Assembly (NCBI GenBank): GCA_009760855.2 | Contig: WPIO01000076.1 | Location: 1,515,501-1,579,500, forward strand | DNA from: Cristatella mucedo | Taxonomy: Eukaryota; Bryozoa; Phylactolaemata; Cristatellidae | Length of the DNA: 64,000 bases | Direction of reading: 5' to 3' | Part shown: positions 21,540 to 31,761 of the stretch, piece after piece | Position numbering within the stretch: position 1 is the stretch's first letter | Layout: every line of letters starts with the position of its first letter | Notes under the pieces: generated by a model | Database searches by the model: none | Told to the model about the DNA's origin: nothing | What the model saw: the letters and a program-made list of their open reading frames with translations, nothing else | Made by a program: the position numbers and the translations under genes

Positions 21540-21547
21540 GCGTAGAC
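21540..21547. repeat. hAT target-site duplication, right
   Basis: GCGTAGAC, identical to 17886-17893. Confidence 0.8.
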
Positions 21548-22365
21548 AGAAGATAACCCGTAAATCCTCGGTAGCCATTCGTGTTAGAGCCTGACTAGGT
21601 GGCGAAGCTGACCGTCGACGACTACCATAGCTGGTTGTTAGATTTTGTGTTGGTTTTTATTCACGGCCGAGGACGGTCTTTATTTTAGTATGAAGCAGTG
21701 AAATGGTGGCTCCAGCTAAGCCGCCAGATTATAGGGACGATTATTCGTGATTGTGCGATTATGCTGCTGTTCATCACGGAGGCCATGTTTAAGACCGGGG
21801 CATTGAGATAGGCAAGCAGTCAAGATTAGAGACTCGTGTCGTTCGCCTCACATCTTCTGCTTTGTCATGAAGAACAGTCCTTCGCCTATTTAGTTGTGCT
21901 GACTCAGTGCCTGTTATTACTATAAAACCATTTTGGACATACTGAGGTGGCGTGATTTACAAGTTTCATTAGTTCCTTGAAGGAGCTCCAAACTCAAGTT
22001 GCTCGTTTGTCAAATTAATTTTCCCCATTGCAATGAATAGAAATTCCATTAATCCTTTCTGACCCTGAAAAACATCGAGATGTCTGTAACTTAGTCGCAT
22101 TCCGTTGCACGCCTAGTTGCAACCTTTTCTGAGTGTTCCTTTTGAATATAATCTGACACTTTCACCCACATTTACAGCATTTTCTTTGTCTCAATCGTAG
22201 AGATTACCTCATCAGCCTCATCATTTTCCTGCAAGACTTCCGTGGGGCAAGGGCTCCTTTAGCACCTTCGTTGACACCTTTCCTCGGAGCGCCCCTCGAT
22301 GAGCGTCTTGATGTCACCATCATTCATGTCCAGGCCCATGGCTTGCCATTGGATACAATCTTAGC
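21548..22365. other. no recognisable gene
   Basis: Unique-looking sequence flanking the hAT insertion. Short frames only and no repeat recognised by eye. Confidence 0.4.
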
Positions 22366-22500
22366 AAATGGTGTGGAGTGATGAGCTCTAAAACCAGTTT
22401 GGAGCTTAATAGCGAGGCGTAAGGCTTCAATATCTGAGTTCAGCTGGTCTGCCGTGACTCGTTTCACTGTCTTTGATTAGAACGATAGAAGGAAGACTAG
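22366..22500 (-). mobile_element. family A fragment (RT N-terminal side)
   Basis: GTGGAGTGATGAGCTCTAAA, CCAGTTTGGAGCTTA and CGAGGCGTAAGGCTTC match 19098-19160 of the nested copy (the SFQSGFRANHSTES region on the minus strand). Heavily decayed. Confidence 0.5.
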
Positions 22501-23229
22501 GCGGAAGTAGCTCAAGTTGTCTTGGTTTAGATTACTTTGCGGTAGGATTTGTTTGTATTATCCAAGAACGCCTGCAAATATAAGGACTGTGACACAAGTC
22601 TTAGCGACTGATTATAGTATGTGGAACAAACGTCAACAAAATTAATTTACAGACAAAAAAGTGTGCACTTTTTTAAAGCTTCATCCGGCCTTGCTGCTGT
22701 GCTAGAGGTGCAGTTTGGTAAGAAACATGTTATGTCCATTCAAATGGGTTGTGTATCGTACTTTCTTTATTACTCGTGCTTCTTGGTTCTTATCCAAAAA
22801 GTTAAATGGTAAAGTTGGTATGATTCGGTTACCAGCAAATTACCAACCAAATTACCAATTATTTTTAGGACAACTCATTGGGACACTCTGTCCTGCTGCA
22901 GGCTGCACTGCAAAGGTTTCATTTGTGATTGAGGGAGGCTCACAAGTACTTGTGTTATCGTGTTTTAAATACTCTAACTTTTCCCGTCTTATGTAATATT
23001 ATATGTATAATAATATTGATGACACATCTGTACAGTACTCTCTGCGAGCCAAATCTCTTTCATATACTACTACTACTTTTAAAAAAGATCCTAACACGTG
23101 CTTGTGCCTGATAGGTTGTTTACATTCGCTGTTAATTGTGAATATTTCTCTAGATATGAAAGGTGAACATCCACCAACCAGGGAATGCATTAGTGAACAT
23201 TCTTTTTATTTTCAAAAATAATTGACTTT

Positions 23230-23430
23230 TTAATACGTCTTGCAAGCCAATCCATTACACTTCATGCACACTTTACCATCACTAGCAAAGTCGGTTTCGT
23301 TCTCATCCTTATCGCAGTAAGCACAAACAAACTTGTAACATCTTAAGATTTGAGGTGTAGGTACATCTGATACAAATTAATTCTTGGGTTCAACGTTAAA
23401 TAATTCCTTAATGTCTTGAGACTCAAAAGC
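23230..23430 (-). pseudogene. small cysteine-rich (zinc-ribbon-like) protein remnant
   Basis: The minus strand ends with RCYKFVCAYCDKDENE, then GKVCMKCNGLACKTY and a stop at 23230. The spacing C-x2-C ... C-x2-C-x4-C suggests a zinc ribbon. An in-frame TAA interrupts the upstream part near 23377. Codon use is AT-rich, like the rest of the island. The partner genes and function are unknown. Confidence 0.4.
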
Positions 23431-23629
23431 CTACTTTACATAATTTTCAAATCAAAGCCATATATTAAATTAGAAGGAATGTCTTTCAAAACAATAGATG
23501 AAAGAATGAAATGAAGGAGAATACGATGACAATGCTGCCACCCCTCAAGTATTTAAGAGTGAACCTAGAACAATTCCTAGTGGTTTCTTTGATCTCACCA
23601 TACCCAATGATTAATCTCCAGTGGAGATA

Positions 23630-24235
23630 CTCTACTACCCAACAATAAAGGGTAGAAGTATGCATTGTGTGTCATCGATGTTGTGTGCAGATAAAAAGAT
23701 GCTAGAGATTTAAATATGAAAACTGCTAAAGACTCGAGCAAAGCTATAAGAAACATATACTCAAAAAAGGAAAACTTTGTTGGCCTAGGGTGATGACAGC
23801 TAATCCTGGATCAGATTTTAGAGGATAATTTAAAAAAAAAAATAGAAAAACGTGGGTGATATTCAAGAAGCCATTACTAAGACGAACGTGGCAATGGTTG
23901 AGAGGATGAACAGAGCTTTGCTGAGAGGTTATTTATGTATCAGTATGAAAACGATTTGGAAGGAGAAAATGGTGAAATAAAACAGAAAGTGGGTTAAGAA
24001 CTTACCAAAGGTAATGATTACCTAAACAATAGCGAGACTGCTACGACTGGTAAAAAGCCTGTAGAGGCAAAAGGGAATAAGAAAGTAAAGACAAACAAAT
24101 CAGAATATGAAACTGAAGAACCTTTAGCGTTGGGAACTCCTATTAGATACTTACTAGAAGATTGAGGAGAGGGTGAAAGCAAGAAGAGAAGAAGGACAAA
24201 TAAAGCAAGTCATTAATGATTGTTCCTGCGATTAT
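23630..24235 (+). pseudogene. rve-superfamily integrase remnant
   Basis: Integrase pieces lie in order over several frames: KAIRNIYSKKENF near 23735-23775, RVMTANPGSDFRG near 23790-23825 (the second acidic position of the DDE core, with N replacing D), AMVERMNRALLRGYL near 23900-23940 (the catalytic E), WVKNLPKVM near 23990-24015 and TTGKKPVEAKGNKK near 24045-24085. At least three frameshifts or stops separate them. The arrangement matches rve integrases of Polinton, adintovirus and related elements. No complete frame remains. Confidence 0.6.
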
Positions 24236-24285
24236 TAGGATTGTGTTTATGCGAGGTTAGACGATTAGATATTGGGTAACTGACG

Positions 24286-24558
24286 TTAAGATAAGCTTTG
24301 TAAGAGAAGAGTTAAACGTTCTCGACGATGTTTTGGTCTATCTGAACTCATTCCACCAATAGTTATATCCTGAAACTCATCTTGAGTAACCACATCATCT
24401 GACGACGCGCTGATCACTTTTTCTAATAGCTTGTCGTTGTTGACTAGTTTTAAGTGTTTTTGGTTCTCAATTTGTGAAATGACGCTACTTGCTGAACCTA
24501 TGAGAAATGAAGCAGCATCTAAAAACAATGGAAGCGTGTCGCATTTCCTCAATTTCAT
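24286..24558 (-). CDS. small AT-rich reading frame, unknown
   Basis: A 90-codon minus-strand frame with acidic stretches (ISASSDDVVTQDEFQDI) just downstream of the integrase remnant and in opposite orientation. Its N-terminal part is hydrophobic (FLIGSASSVISQI). No family was recognised. It is probably part of the AT-rich mobile or viral remnant. Confidence 0.3.
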   Translation of the reverse strand: MKLRKCDTLPLFLDAASFLIGSASSVISQIENQKHLKLVNNDKLLEKVISASSDDVVTQDEFQDITIGGMSSDRPKHRRERLTLLLQSLS

Positions 24559-24675
24559 CTATGTAAGAACTGACAATTTCAGTTAGAACAACACTAAAGA
24601 CGATTAAGAACTGAGATTTTTTTGCTGATCATTTATTTTATTCATCAAACCCTTCACTACTAATCGAAAATGAAT

Positions 24676-24978
24676 CTATAGAAAAGTCGGAAGGTTTAGA
24701 AGAGAAATAATCAGTTTAACAATTAAGTGGCATTTCTCATATGTCATGAATAAGTTGTAACACTTGATTTGAACTAAATATGGTAATCTAGACAAGTATC
24801 GATCAAGTGCAAGTTTGTAATCGTTGATCAAGTCATACAAAGTAGTTTCTATTCCCGTAGCATGTGGATTTACGTCATAAGAACATTTGTTAACACCTGT
24901 AATGTAATCGTTAGAGTTTAGTGATAGTCTGAAGGTGACCATTATGTTGAAAACGTTTTCTGGATAATCCTTAGACAT
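24676..24978 (-). CDS. small AT-rich reading frame, unknown
   Basis: A 100-codon frame from ATG 24978 to the stop at 24676, with a mixed hydrophobic and charged composition (VFNIMVTFRLSLNSNDYI, LYDLINDYKLALDRYL). It lies in the same orientation as the neighbouring small frames, which suggests one former transcription unit. No homologue is recognised. Confidence 0.3.
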   Translation of the reverse strand: MSKDYPENVFNIMVTFRLSLNSNDYITGVNKCSYDVNPHATGIETTLYDLINDYKLALDRYLSRLPYLVQIKCYNLFMTYEKCHLIVKLIISLLNLPTFL

Positions 24979-25112
24979 AACGCAAGGTAAAAAGTAACCT
25001 CAGATGGGTCAGGTGAGTAATAAAAATTTCTTCTAACGGGCTTGGTGACATTTTAAATAAGATTATCTCTATTCATTTTCTATGTAGGGAAAGAAAAAGT
25101 AGCTAAAATAAG

Positions 25113-25350
25113 TTAATATCTATCAAATCTATCTCTATAACTCCATGAGGCACCAGGGCGTAGATAAATTTTAAACCTCTCAATTCCAATTACTAACACA
25201 TTATAATGGTGAGATAGCGGTTTATTAATAAATGGACAGAACTCGACACCATTCTTAAATAAACTAACAGTTCCATCGTTTCCAATCAAAATTTTAAAGA
25301 ATGTCTTTAAAATATACTTAATATAAAATATCTTACTTTTCCTTTCGCTT
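25113..25350 (-). CDS. C-terminal part of an unknown AT-rich reading frame
   Basis: The frame runs out of non-AT-rich sequence near 25350 and ends at 25113. The AT-rich part contains FFKILIGNDGTVSLFKNG, CPFINKPLSHHYN and VLVIGIERFKIYL, a beta-rich pattern that could belong to a structural protein. The upstream 18 or so codons belong to GC-richer flanking DNA and are probably not part of it. The function is unknown. Confidence 0.3.
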
Positions 25351-26234
25351 CTGGTCTCGCAGGATGGCCTCGAGCCTGCACCTTTCCTCACTATTGCCAC
25401 GCCCACAGCTATTGCACAGCCAGCTGCTCTGCGGCGGCTATCTTACTGCACCTGGACTGCTAGAGGAAAGCCCAATTAGCAGGCCGCCACCAAGAATGGC
25501 TTCATAACGCCTGCTAACAAAGCTTTGCTATTCATCGATGTTCTTTGACTGCCTGCCAAGGCTTACTCACCCATAATTTACCGACTGTTTTTAGTTCATT
25601 GAAGGAAGGCTCGGCAGCATGAATGGCACTGCAGAGTTTCTCGGCGACCCGTTACTATTGCTCTCTGGGACCGATGGGGTAATTTAAATCTCTGCCAAAA
25701 AGCGGTGAGAACTGAAACTGGCAAGTTATGCCAGCTTAAATCAGTGAGCACTTTCGGTGCCTATATTGGTAAATGTTGGTTGTGGCCGATGCTCGGTAGC
25801 CGTGCTGCGTGCCAGCGTCTCCAGCCGGCGATGCAGACTAGCTCAATCCAGAGGCATTCACCGCTCAGACCACCCAGAGGCAGCGAGCCTTCGCGAGCTG
25901 CCTCTGGAATGGTGGTCGAAGTCTCCAGGTCCCGGCGCTCTTGAGGTAAGTCCTCGCGCTCGTTGAGCTAGAAGGTCTCGTGGAAGTCTCGTGCGCCGGA
26001 TGTCCTGATCTCACGTGCGGCTGCTTTGGCGCCGCCAGCGATTCACGTCAGCTACTTTGAAAAGCAGAGTGGGCCTGGAACGCTCTGCTGCCATGGGCAC
26101 ACATAGAATGTGGTCTTATGGCACTGGCTCGGGTTTATGGTTTATTTAGGGTTATGGTTTATTGAGATTATGTTTGAGGGAGGATGAGTCACAGAGCCTC
26201 CAGAGAAGGGGCTGTGAGATCTCAGTCACAGAAT
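25351..26234. other. no recognisable gene
   Basis: GC-richer sequence with overlapping short frames in both directions (25705-25966) and no conserved motif. A TTTATGG-type motif is repeated three times near 26130-26165, which is too short to classify. Confidence 0.4.
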
Positions 26235-26785
26235 ACCAGTAATGGTAGTAATAATAACAATAAGGATACTTTGGATATAGTGCTCTCAGAGCACTCACTT
26301 CTTTCTAGGCACTTTACTGTTATTGCGAAGGAAGTAATATCGAATGGTTAGGGGTAGCATGCTCAATAAACAACAAGAAATACTTGGTTAGTGATGATGA
26401 TTACTGCATAAGGCGATAGTGCAGAAAATTGTGAACTACAGAAGTAAAGACGGGATGTCAAAAAGGCATCGACCAATTTAGATATGGGAGTCTAAACAAA
26501 CTCGTATTTTAGCTGTATTGTGTAACTGAAAGTAGGTAGCTAGACTTGACTGCGGAGCTGATGTGTCATATAATGAAAGGTCACTTTGGAGCATAATACC
26601 AAAATTTTGTGCAGATTCGAAAAGAAATATGCTGGCAGAACCCATTTTGAGCATTAACCTTTCAATTTCTAAATCACACTTGGTTTCCACATAACTAGTA
26701 GTTGGTTGAATCGTCGTTCGATTTTAGAAAGTTTCCTGCGATCTATGTGTGGATTTCTTCAATACATGCAGCAATCAACTTACGT
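26235..26785 (-). mobile_element. family A retrotransposon fragment with internal deletion
   Basis: The 3' end is at about 26240-26345 ((AAT)n-like tail, GAGAGCACTATATCC, AAGTGCCTAGAAAGAAG). RT sequence follows at 26478-26690 (GSASIFLFESAQNFGIM, LQSDLSLYD, YFQLHNTAKIRVCLD) and a LNDD-like region to 26785. Several stops and frameshifts. Confidence 0.8.
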
Positions 26786-27150
26786 GGCCCATAAACCAGC
26801 GGCCATAAACGCCATCGGCCCACACATTTATAGCACGGCAATACAAAAATCCAACCAGTGCGTTCCGTCTCTGCAGCACCAGTCGGTCGACATGTCACAG
26901 CCATTTGGTCTCCCAGCGGATGAGCATCGATCGCCCTTTGGTGAGTCGCATCGCTTGTGCACCGCCTGATACGGACAACGAAGACCCTCTAAGCCCATAA
27001 GCCAACACGTTCCCAGTGCGTCCATCGCTTAGGCAGCTTCGACTTCAAGGTCCACAACCTTTGCCCGGCCTTGCTCCTTTGGCCGGACTTGCTCGGACGC
27101 AACTTGGGCACTCCGAAGCAGCTGATTGGCTTTGGTTCCGAAATTCACAG

Positions 27151-27286
27151 TGATGTTTGATGATGGCGACCCGACACCAGACTTCTTTCGGATCGCATTC
27201 ATTCGTAACGTATGGGAGGATAATAATGCGACAGGCTGCATCTCAAAGGCGGTCATTTCGAACGTGAGTTGCGACATCCAAACTCG
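27151..27286 (+). CDS. module X, exon a, intact copy 2
   Basis: The acceptor AAATTCACAG at 27141-27150 and donor GTACGT at 27287 bound 136 bases that stay open in the frame needed for exon b. They encode MFDDGDPTPDFFRIAFI, RNVWEDNNATGCISKAVISN and VSCDIQT. A second possible donor (GTGAGT, after ISN at 27264) would put exon b out of frame, so the later donor is preferred. A diverged copy with the same splice sites is at 11541-11723 on the minus strand. I do not recognise the protein family. Confidence 0.5.
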
Positions 27287-27392
27287 GTACGTTGTTTGTG
27301 TTCAGTACTTTACGAAAGTCACACTCTTCGCGCCGGCAGCCACCCGATTTGCCAGCGATCGGCATTGACTGATACCACTATTCCACACTTAG

Positions 27393-27501
27393 GTTGGTGC
27401 AATGGAAAGCTGAAGTCAAGAATGAAGCTGGAGGGATCTTTCACTACGCAGCGAAGTACAAGCTGCCGCTGGACATCGTGCCAGAGAACTCCCATTATAA
27501 G
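27393..27501 (+). CDS. module X, exon b, intact copy 2
   Basis: After a 106-bp intron, the acceptor CACACTTAG (27384-27392) opens a 109-base exon that completes the split codon and reads LVQWKAEVKNEAGGIFHYA and AKYKLPLDIVPENSHYK before the donor GTTTGT at 27502. The composition looks like a genuine globular protein. Its downstream partner may be the CS-domain-like exon at 31561, because the same order (a, b, then CS-like) occurs on the minus strand between 11.7 and 9.8 kb. Confidence 0.5.
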
Positions 27502-28710
27502 GTTTGTTCATTCATCCGCTAGATGGTGCTACCAAGCTGCGTGGCGATTACCTTCGGCCAGTGTGAACTAACTTCAGATCATTCACGTTGAGCTGACTCA
27601 TTTCCATTATAACTCTCGGCCAGTTGAGGGCGCCGACAGCCGAGCCGTTGTAGCTCTAGTTAAAGACTCAAACTCCAGCCCCTCTGGTGGTTGACAGAGT
27701 AGTTTAACTTGGCTGCTTACACTTTAGTGGAGTTAGATGCATGCCTGGTTCTGACATTCTCTGTGGATGTTCTTTCTTAGGTGTCGTGAGCAGGTTTTAG
27801 TTTCCCTAAAAAAACCGATCAATCTGGTAATTCCAGAGGTGACATTGGGACCTCGACGATTTGACCAGCTTCTCTTACAGCAGAAGGTGAGTCAGGAAGG
27901 TCACCTGGGAGGGCAAGACCTGCAAAATCTTTTATGTTGGTGAGGCTATACCGGCAGTTAATGAAAACCTATCACGAAAAGTCAGAGTATTTATTAAACA
28001 CAAAATCGGTGGTTGGTCTTCGAGTGGAATTAAGGCATAATTTCGTCGTCGGTGACGATCAAGATGGGGCGTAGGAATAGCGGGCGGACCAACTCGCTAG
28101 ACCCCTTCCCAAGTTCCTACACCGTGGTGCAACAGACCTTGTCCGTGGTACCACATCAAAATCTGAAGATGAAAAGATAAAGGCCGACTAATCCAACAGT
28201 CTCACTTTGATAGCGGCAGAGGAGAGCCCCGGATGCTATCACCTCCTCTTGCAGGATGACTCGAGCCCACAACCTGTGTGGTGAAGTACAGGCACCATGC
28301 ACATGGGCTCAGAATGGCACTCGGATGGAAAAATATCCTAAAATTGACTTTCTACAACCAAACTACTAGCTGTATGCATATATTAATCAAACTTTATAAA
28401 ACTTTTTTTAATTGGGGTCTAGTCAGACTATCTTCTGTAGCAACTACACCCAATTTCGGAGTCTAGTTCCAAAGAGAACTTTTGTTAGACTACCACACCA
28501 GCTTCTCAGTCAAGTGGTGCTAAGGGGCAAAGCTCTATCACTAGGGATATCTGTTGAGGACGTCGAAGTTGCCACAATACATCGCCTATCGTGGACCATC
28601 ATAAGTTCCCTAACAAGCAAACTAATGGCTGCTGCAAGTTCGTTACTCTTTCTAGGTCACTTTCTTCTCTTGCTCTGCCCTAACTATAGTTATAATAACT
28701 GTAATAATAA
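27502..28710. other. no further exon recognised
   Basis: If module X is a gene this is intron. A plus-strand stretch at about 28465-28590 reads LVPKRTFVRLPHQLL and VLRGKALSLGISVEDV before degenerating. It might be another exon or a transposon piece, but it lacks convincing splice sites or a family match. Confidence 0.35.
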
Positions 28711-28830
28711 CTGATTTAACCGTTTCGTTTTACAAAGCAGCATAAGAGCCTTAACAGCTGTCACCACCGCTTGCACTTGGAACTAAAAAGAACGCTTAGT
28801 GCAAGATTCAAACCCACGGCATAGAAAAAG
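28711..28830 (-). mobile_element. tRNA-derived SINE, diverged copy
   Basis: CTGATTTAAC near 28711, AAGAGCCTTAACAGCTGTCA and CACCGCTTGCA match the SINE 3' and central modules on the minus strand. A B-box-like GGGTTTGAATC lies near 28805-28816. Confidence 0.65.
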
Positions 28831-29070
28831 CCAGCACCTTATCTCTAAACTGTTATATCAAGGCCGGAACGTTCAGAACTCCTTCTCAATCGTTGCTAGC
28901 AAACTTACAGCTTCTTCTCCCGAGTCAAGATGATTAGCTTGACCTCGATTCAACGCCAAACTCTGTAGAGAGACCATGCATTTAATTCTTTAGCTTGCAA
29001 AGCGTGGGACTCACTCCCTGCTTACGTCATGGCACCCATGCCTGGACATTTAAATAGAAGCTGACGAAAA

Positions 29071-29240
29071 TACTAGCTGATTTAACAGCCTCTTTTTGTA
29101 TAGTGACAGAAGAGTCTTTACGGCTATCACCGCCGCTTGCAGTCGCGATAAAGGATCGCCCACTGCAAGATTCGAACCCACGATCTCGGGGCCGAGGTCG
29201 TGAAAAGCAACAGCCTTACTAAGTAAGCCATTACGGCCTG
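29071..29240 (-). mobile_element. tRNA-derived SINE, near full length
   Basis: The minus strand reads from an A-box-like TAATGGCTTACTTAGTAAGG, through CACGACCTCGGCCCCGAGAT and the B box GGGTTCGAATC, to the central block and the 3' end AAAAAGAGGCTGTTAAATC. It is one of the two best copies and defines a unit of about 170 bp. Confidence 0.85.
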
Positions 29241-30100
29241 CTCCCACAGTACTTGCTGGGTCAGTGTGACTTGTCCTTTGTGAATTTATGAGTGCAGACA
29301 CTTTGCATGTCCTGCCTGGACATGTTATCTTTACGGTACTTGCAAAGTACTTCAAATGAGATTTAGTCATAAGAGCTTGCTCTGCAAACACAGTGTTCTC
29401 ACTATTTTCATTAAAACTGTTAGGACGATCATGATATAGTGGCCAACTAGACGCGTATCTCACCAGCTAGACACGTAGACATGGTGAGACGTACGCCTCA
29501 CTGTGTCGCAGGCGATCCATGTTGCTCAGCCAGCAGTTTCGCTGAGCCTGAGTTGGAAATGCTCACCACGACCAGCTTATAGCCGTGCGACAGCTGAGGC
29601 CGGGTACTTGGAGCGACCTCGGCAGATGCATTTCGCTAGGGTCGCCAGCAGGTACGTAGCCACGTTTAGGCCGCGCCTGGGCTGCAAATTTGCCTATGCA
29701 CCTCAGTTTGCCTATGTCAGGCAGGTAGTAGGTCCAGGCCCTGACCTGCCTGGGCGGGTCTGGGCTTAGGTCGATTTGGAGAGCTAAGCGTCCGATACAT
29801 GATTGGTAGGGGCCGACGCAGAGCAGTGGTGGGTCGGTGGGGCATGAAAGGTGGTAACGCCATTGCCTGTCCTTCGGATCCATATCTGTTTTCTCAAGTC
29901 ATTCGGAAGTTTTCTCCACTCGCCAACGAACCTTTAAGCGGCTCCTCTGCCAGGGTGCATTCCCTGTACCGCTGCTAAACTGTAGCTTTGAAGCTTTTTG
30001 GCTCCCGTTTGGTTTGCAGAGTGGCTATACGCTCGCTTTAAAAACGCTTCGATTGGGCTTCGTGTCAAGCTCGTGCTTGGCCGGCATGCATCAGGGAGCT
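29241..30100. other. no recognisable gene
   Basis: Contains overlapping frames on both strands at 29503-29883 in GC-rich DNA without a recognisable motif. Coding is not supported. Confidence 0.4.
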
Positions 30101-30102
30101 TA

Positions 30103-30240
30103 TACTAATAATAATGACAATGCGTTTGTTTAGCACCCTCAGAGAACTTGATCACTTTTTCTAGGCACTTCACAGATGCTGTAGAGACAGCATGACACCT
30201 AGCCATTAAAGGTATTGCTATTCACAATGTAATCAAGCAT
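30103..30240 (-). mobile_element. family A 3'-end fragment
   Basis: TAATAATAATGACAATGC, then TAGCACCCTCAGAGAACTTG and TTTTCTAGGCACTTCACAG are the reverse complement of the family A 3' terminus. Only about 130 bases are present (severe 5' truncation). Confidence 0.7.
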
Positions 30241-31560
30241 AACCTTAGTTGAGCCAAGAGCTCGAGCTGGAGAGAGTAGCGAAAGAGACAGAACGACAGA
30301 ACCTGAAGCTGAAGAGAGGCTTTAAATGCACCACGAGAGAGAACGAGAGTGAGGCGAGAACAAATATGTGGTTGCCTAAGCGAGATAAGGCGTCTACTTA
30401 CGCTAACTGACATTCTTTAACGACGATGCGGCAACAGTCATTCTGTTCGCCGTCCAGTGGCGTTCTTTGTGAGCCGAGCCTACAAACCGGAAGCGTGCAA
30501 CGGTTGCCAATGCTTGCCGCCACGTACGCCACTCAATGGAGGAGTCGGGAAATAGGAAGCCGGCAGCCGTGCTGGCCGGATTGGCAGTTCGTTCGAAAGA
30601 CGGTCTCTTGCCATCGACCGTGTGGCTCATGCACAATCTTGTCTACTTTATGCCTCGGCTTTGTCTTTTTAAATGCCATTCCGTACATCTCTTAGGGGAA
30701 GGAGAGAGCATTATTTATGAGCCAGCATTACCGACGATCATGGGCGCGAAACGTCTGGCAAACTCACTGACCGACTCATCTTGATTCTGGGACGTGGCCT
30801 AACACCTCACAGCAGCCAACCACATGCTTCCAATGGCAATGCATCAGGGAAAACCGAGATGTGTCACTCTTTTCTTTCGCTGCTGGCCCTCGTGGCATAT
30901 TTAGTGCTTAAATCTCTGCCATCAGCATGGCTGAGTTTGTCCGTGAATGTTATCATAATTTTCTCTAATCTATTCGCTAGGGATTATTTGTAGGGGCACG
31001 TGTAGGCTTTCTGATGCATATTATATGCGGTATGCTGGTCGACCAGTTTCTGAGCCAGTTTTCTCGGCCGGTTAAGTCTGCTTAGGTCTCTGCGTATTAG
31101 ACCAACTGGAAGTAGAAGTAGACCAACGGGCCCCGTGAATCCCTTTGAATAGACCCGAAGCGGTTGTGGCAGATGCTTTGCCGTGCGATCAACGCCTAAC
31201 GTCAACCTACTTCTGGTGATGGCTGCTTCTGGTGAGGGCAAGGTCAAACCTCACCTGGCCGCAATCCTAGCTGTTTTGTGCAAGTTTGCCATTGCATTGC
31301 CGTGAGAATATACAGACCCAATTCTTCAATGTGCGGTCTGGCGATAAGAAAATCTGCAAGATGTCGTCGGCGCAGCTGCACACGGAGCTGTGCATGTTCC
31401 TCTTCGTCTGGTGATCGGCAGACAGAGAGAATGATAGAGAAAAAGTGAGGGGGAGAAATTGACCGAGGCAGAGAGAGAGATCGAACGGATTGGTGGCTTA
31501 TTGCAGCACTTAGTGGCATGTCACGCACTACTTCCGTCGTTTTGATGCTGCGTGCTACAG
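30241..31560. other. no recognisable gene
   Basis: Mixed composition with short frames only. A purine-rich stretch (GAGAGA/GAAAAAG) lies at 31420-31485. Confidence 0.4.
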
Positions 31561-31761
31561 CTGCTGCTCGGCTCCTTCCTATGCAGCAACTGCAGCGATC
31601 AGCTGGCGTTCAAATTAGCCTTGATCCGAGCGGCACGGCTGAGTCCTGAATCCAAATTATTGCAGATAGAGGACGACTTGGTCCTCGTCTATCTAAAAAA
31701 GAAGGAGGTGCAGAGCTGGTGGCCCTACATTTCTAAAATGAAAGATGTGAGTGAGCAATAA
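31561..31761 (+). CDS. CS/p23-domain-like 3' exon, intact copy
   Basis: An acceptor-like GCGTGCTACAG ends at 31560. The open segment to the stop at 31761 encodes LLLGSFLCSNCSDQLAFKL, then RAARLSPESKLLQIEDDLV and LVYLKKKEVQSWWPYISKM. The alternating hydrophobics, V-Y-L-K-K and WW pattern resembles the second half of CS domains (HSP90 co-chaperone p23, NudC and related proteins). Paralogous copies are at 9827-9997 and 12770-12935; this is the cleanest. It may be the terminal exon of a gene that includes module X. The identity is uncertain. Confidence 0.45.
   Translation: MLLGSFLCSNCSDQLAFKLALIRAARLSPESKLLQIEDDLVLVYLKKKEVQSWWPYISKMKDVSEQ

Larger units (their letters stand above)
22600..25350. 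mobile_element. AT-rich island, Polinton/adintovirus-like remnant
   Basis: Base composition is visibly more AT-rich than both flanks, with a sharp change back near 25340-25350. It holds a broken rve-family integrase on the plus strand (23630-24235) and several small minus-strand frames, one cysteine-rich. An integrase with genes on the opposite strand in an AT-rich block fits a Polinton/Maverick or adintovirus-type insertion. No polymerase B, packaging ATPase or capsid protein could be recognised, and no terminal inverted repeat was found, so the assignment is provisional. Confidence 0.45.

Noticed and set aside
26128-26170. TTTAGGGTTATGG repeats resembling telomere sequence
   Set aside because: Only three imperfect copies; not a (TTAGGG)n array.
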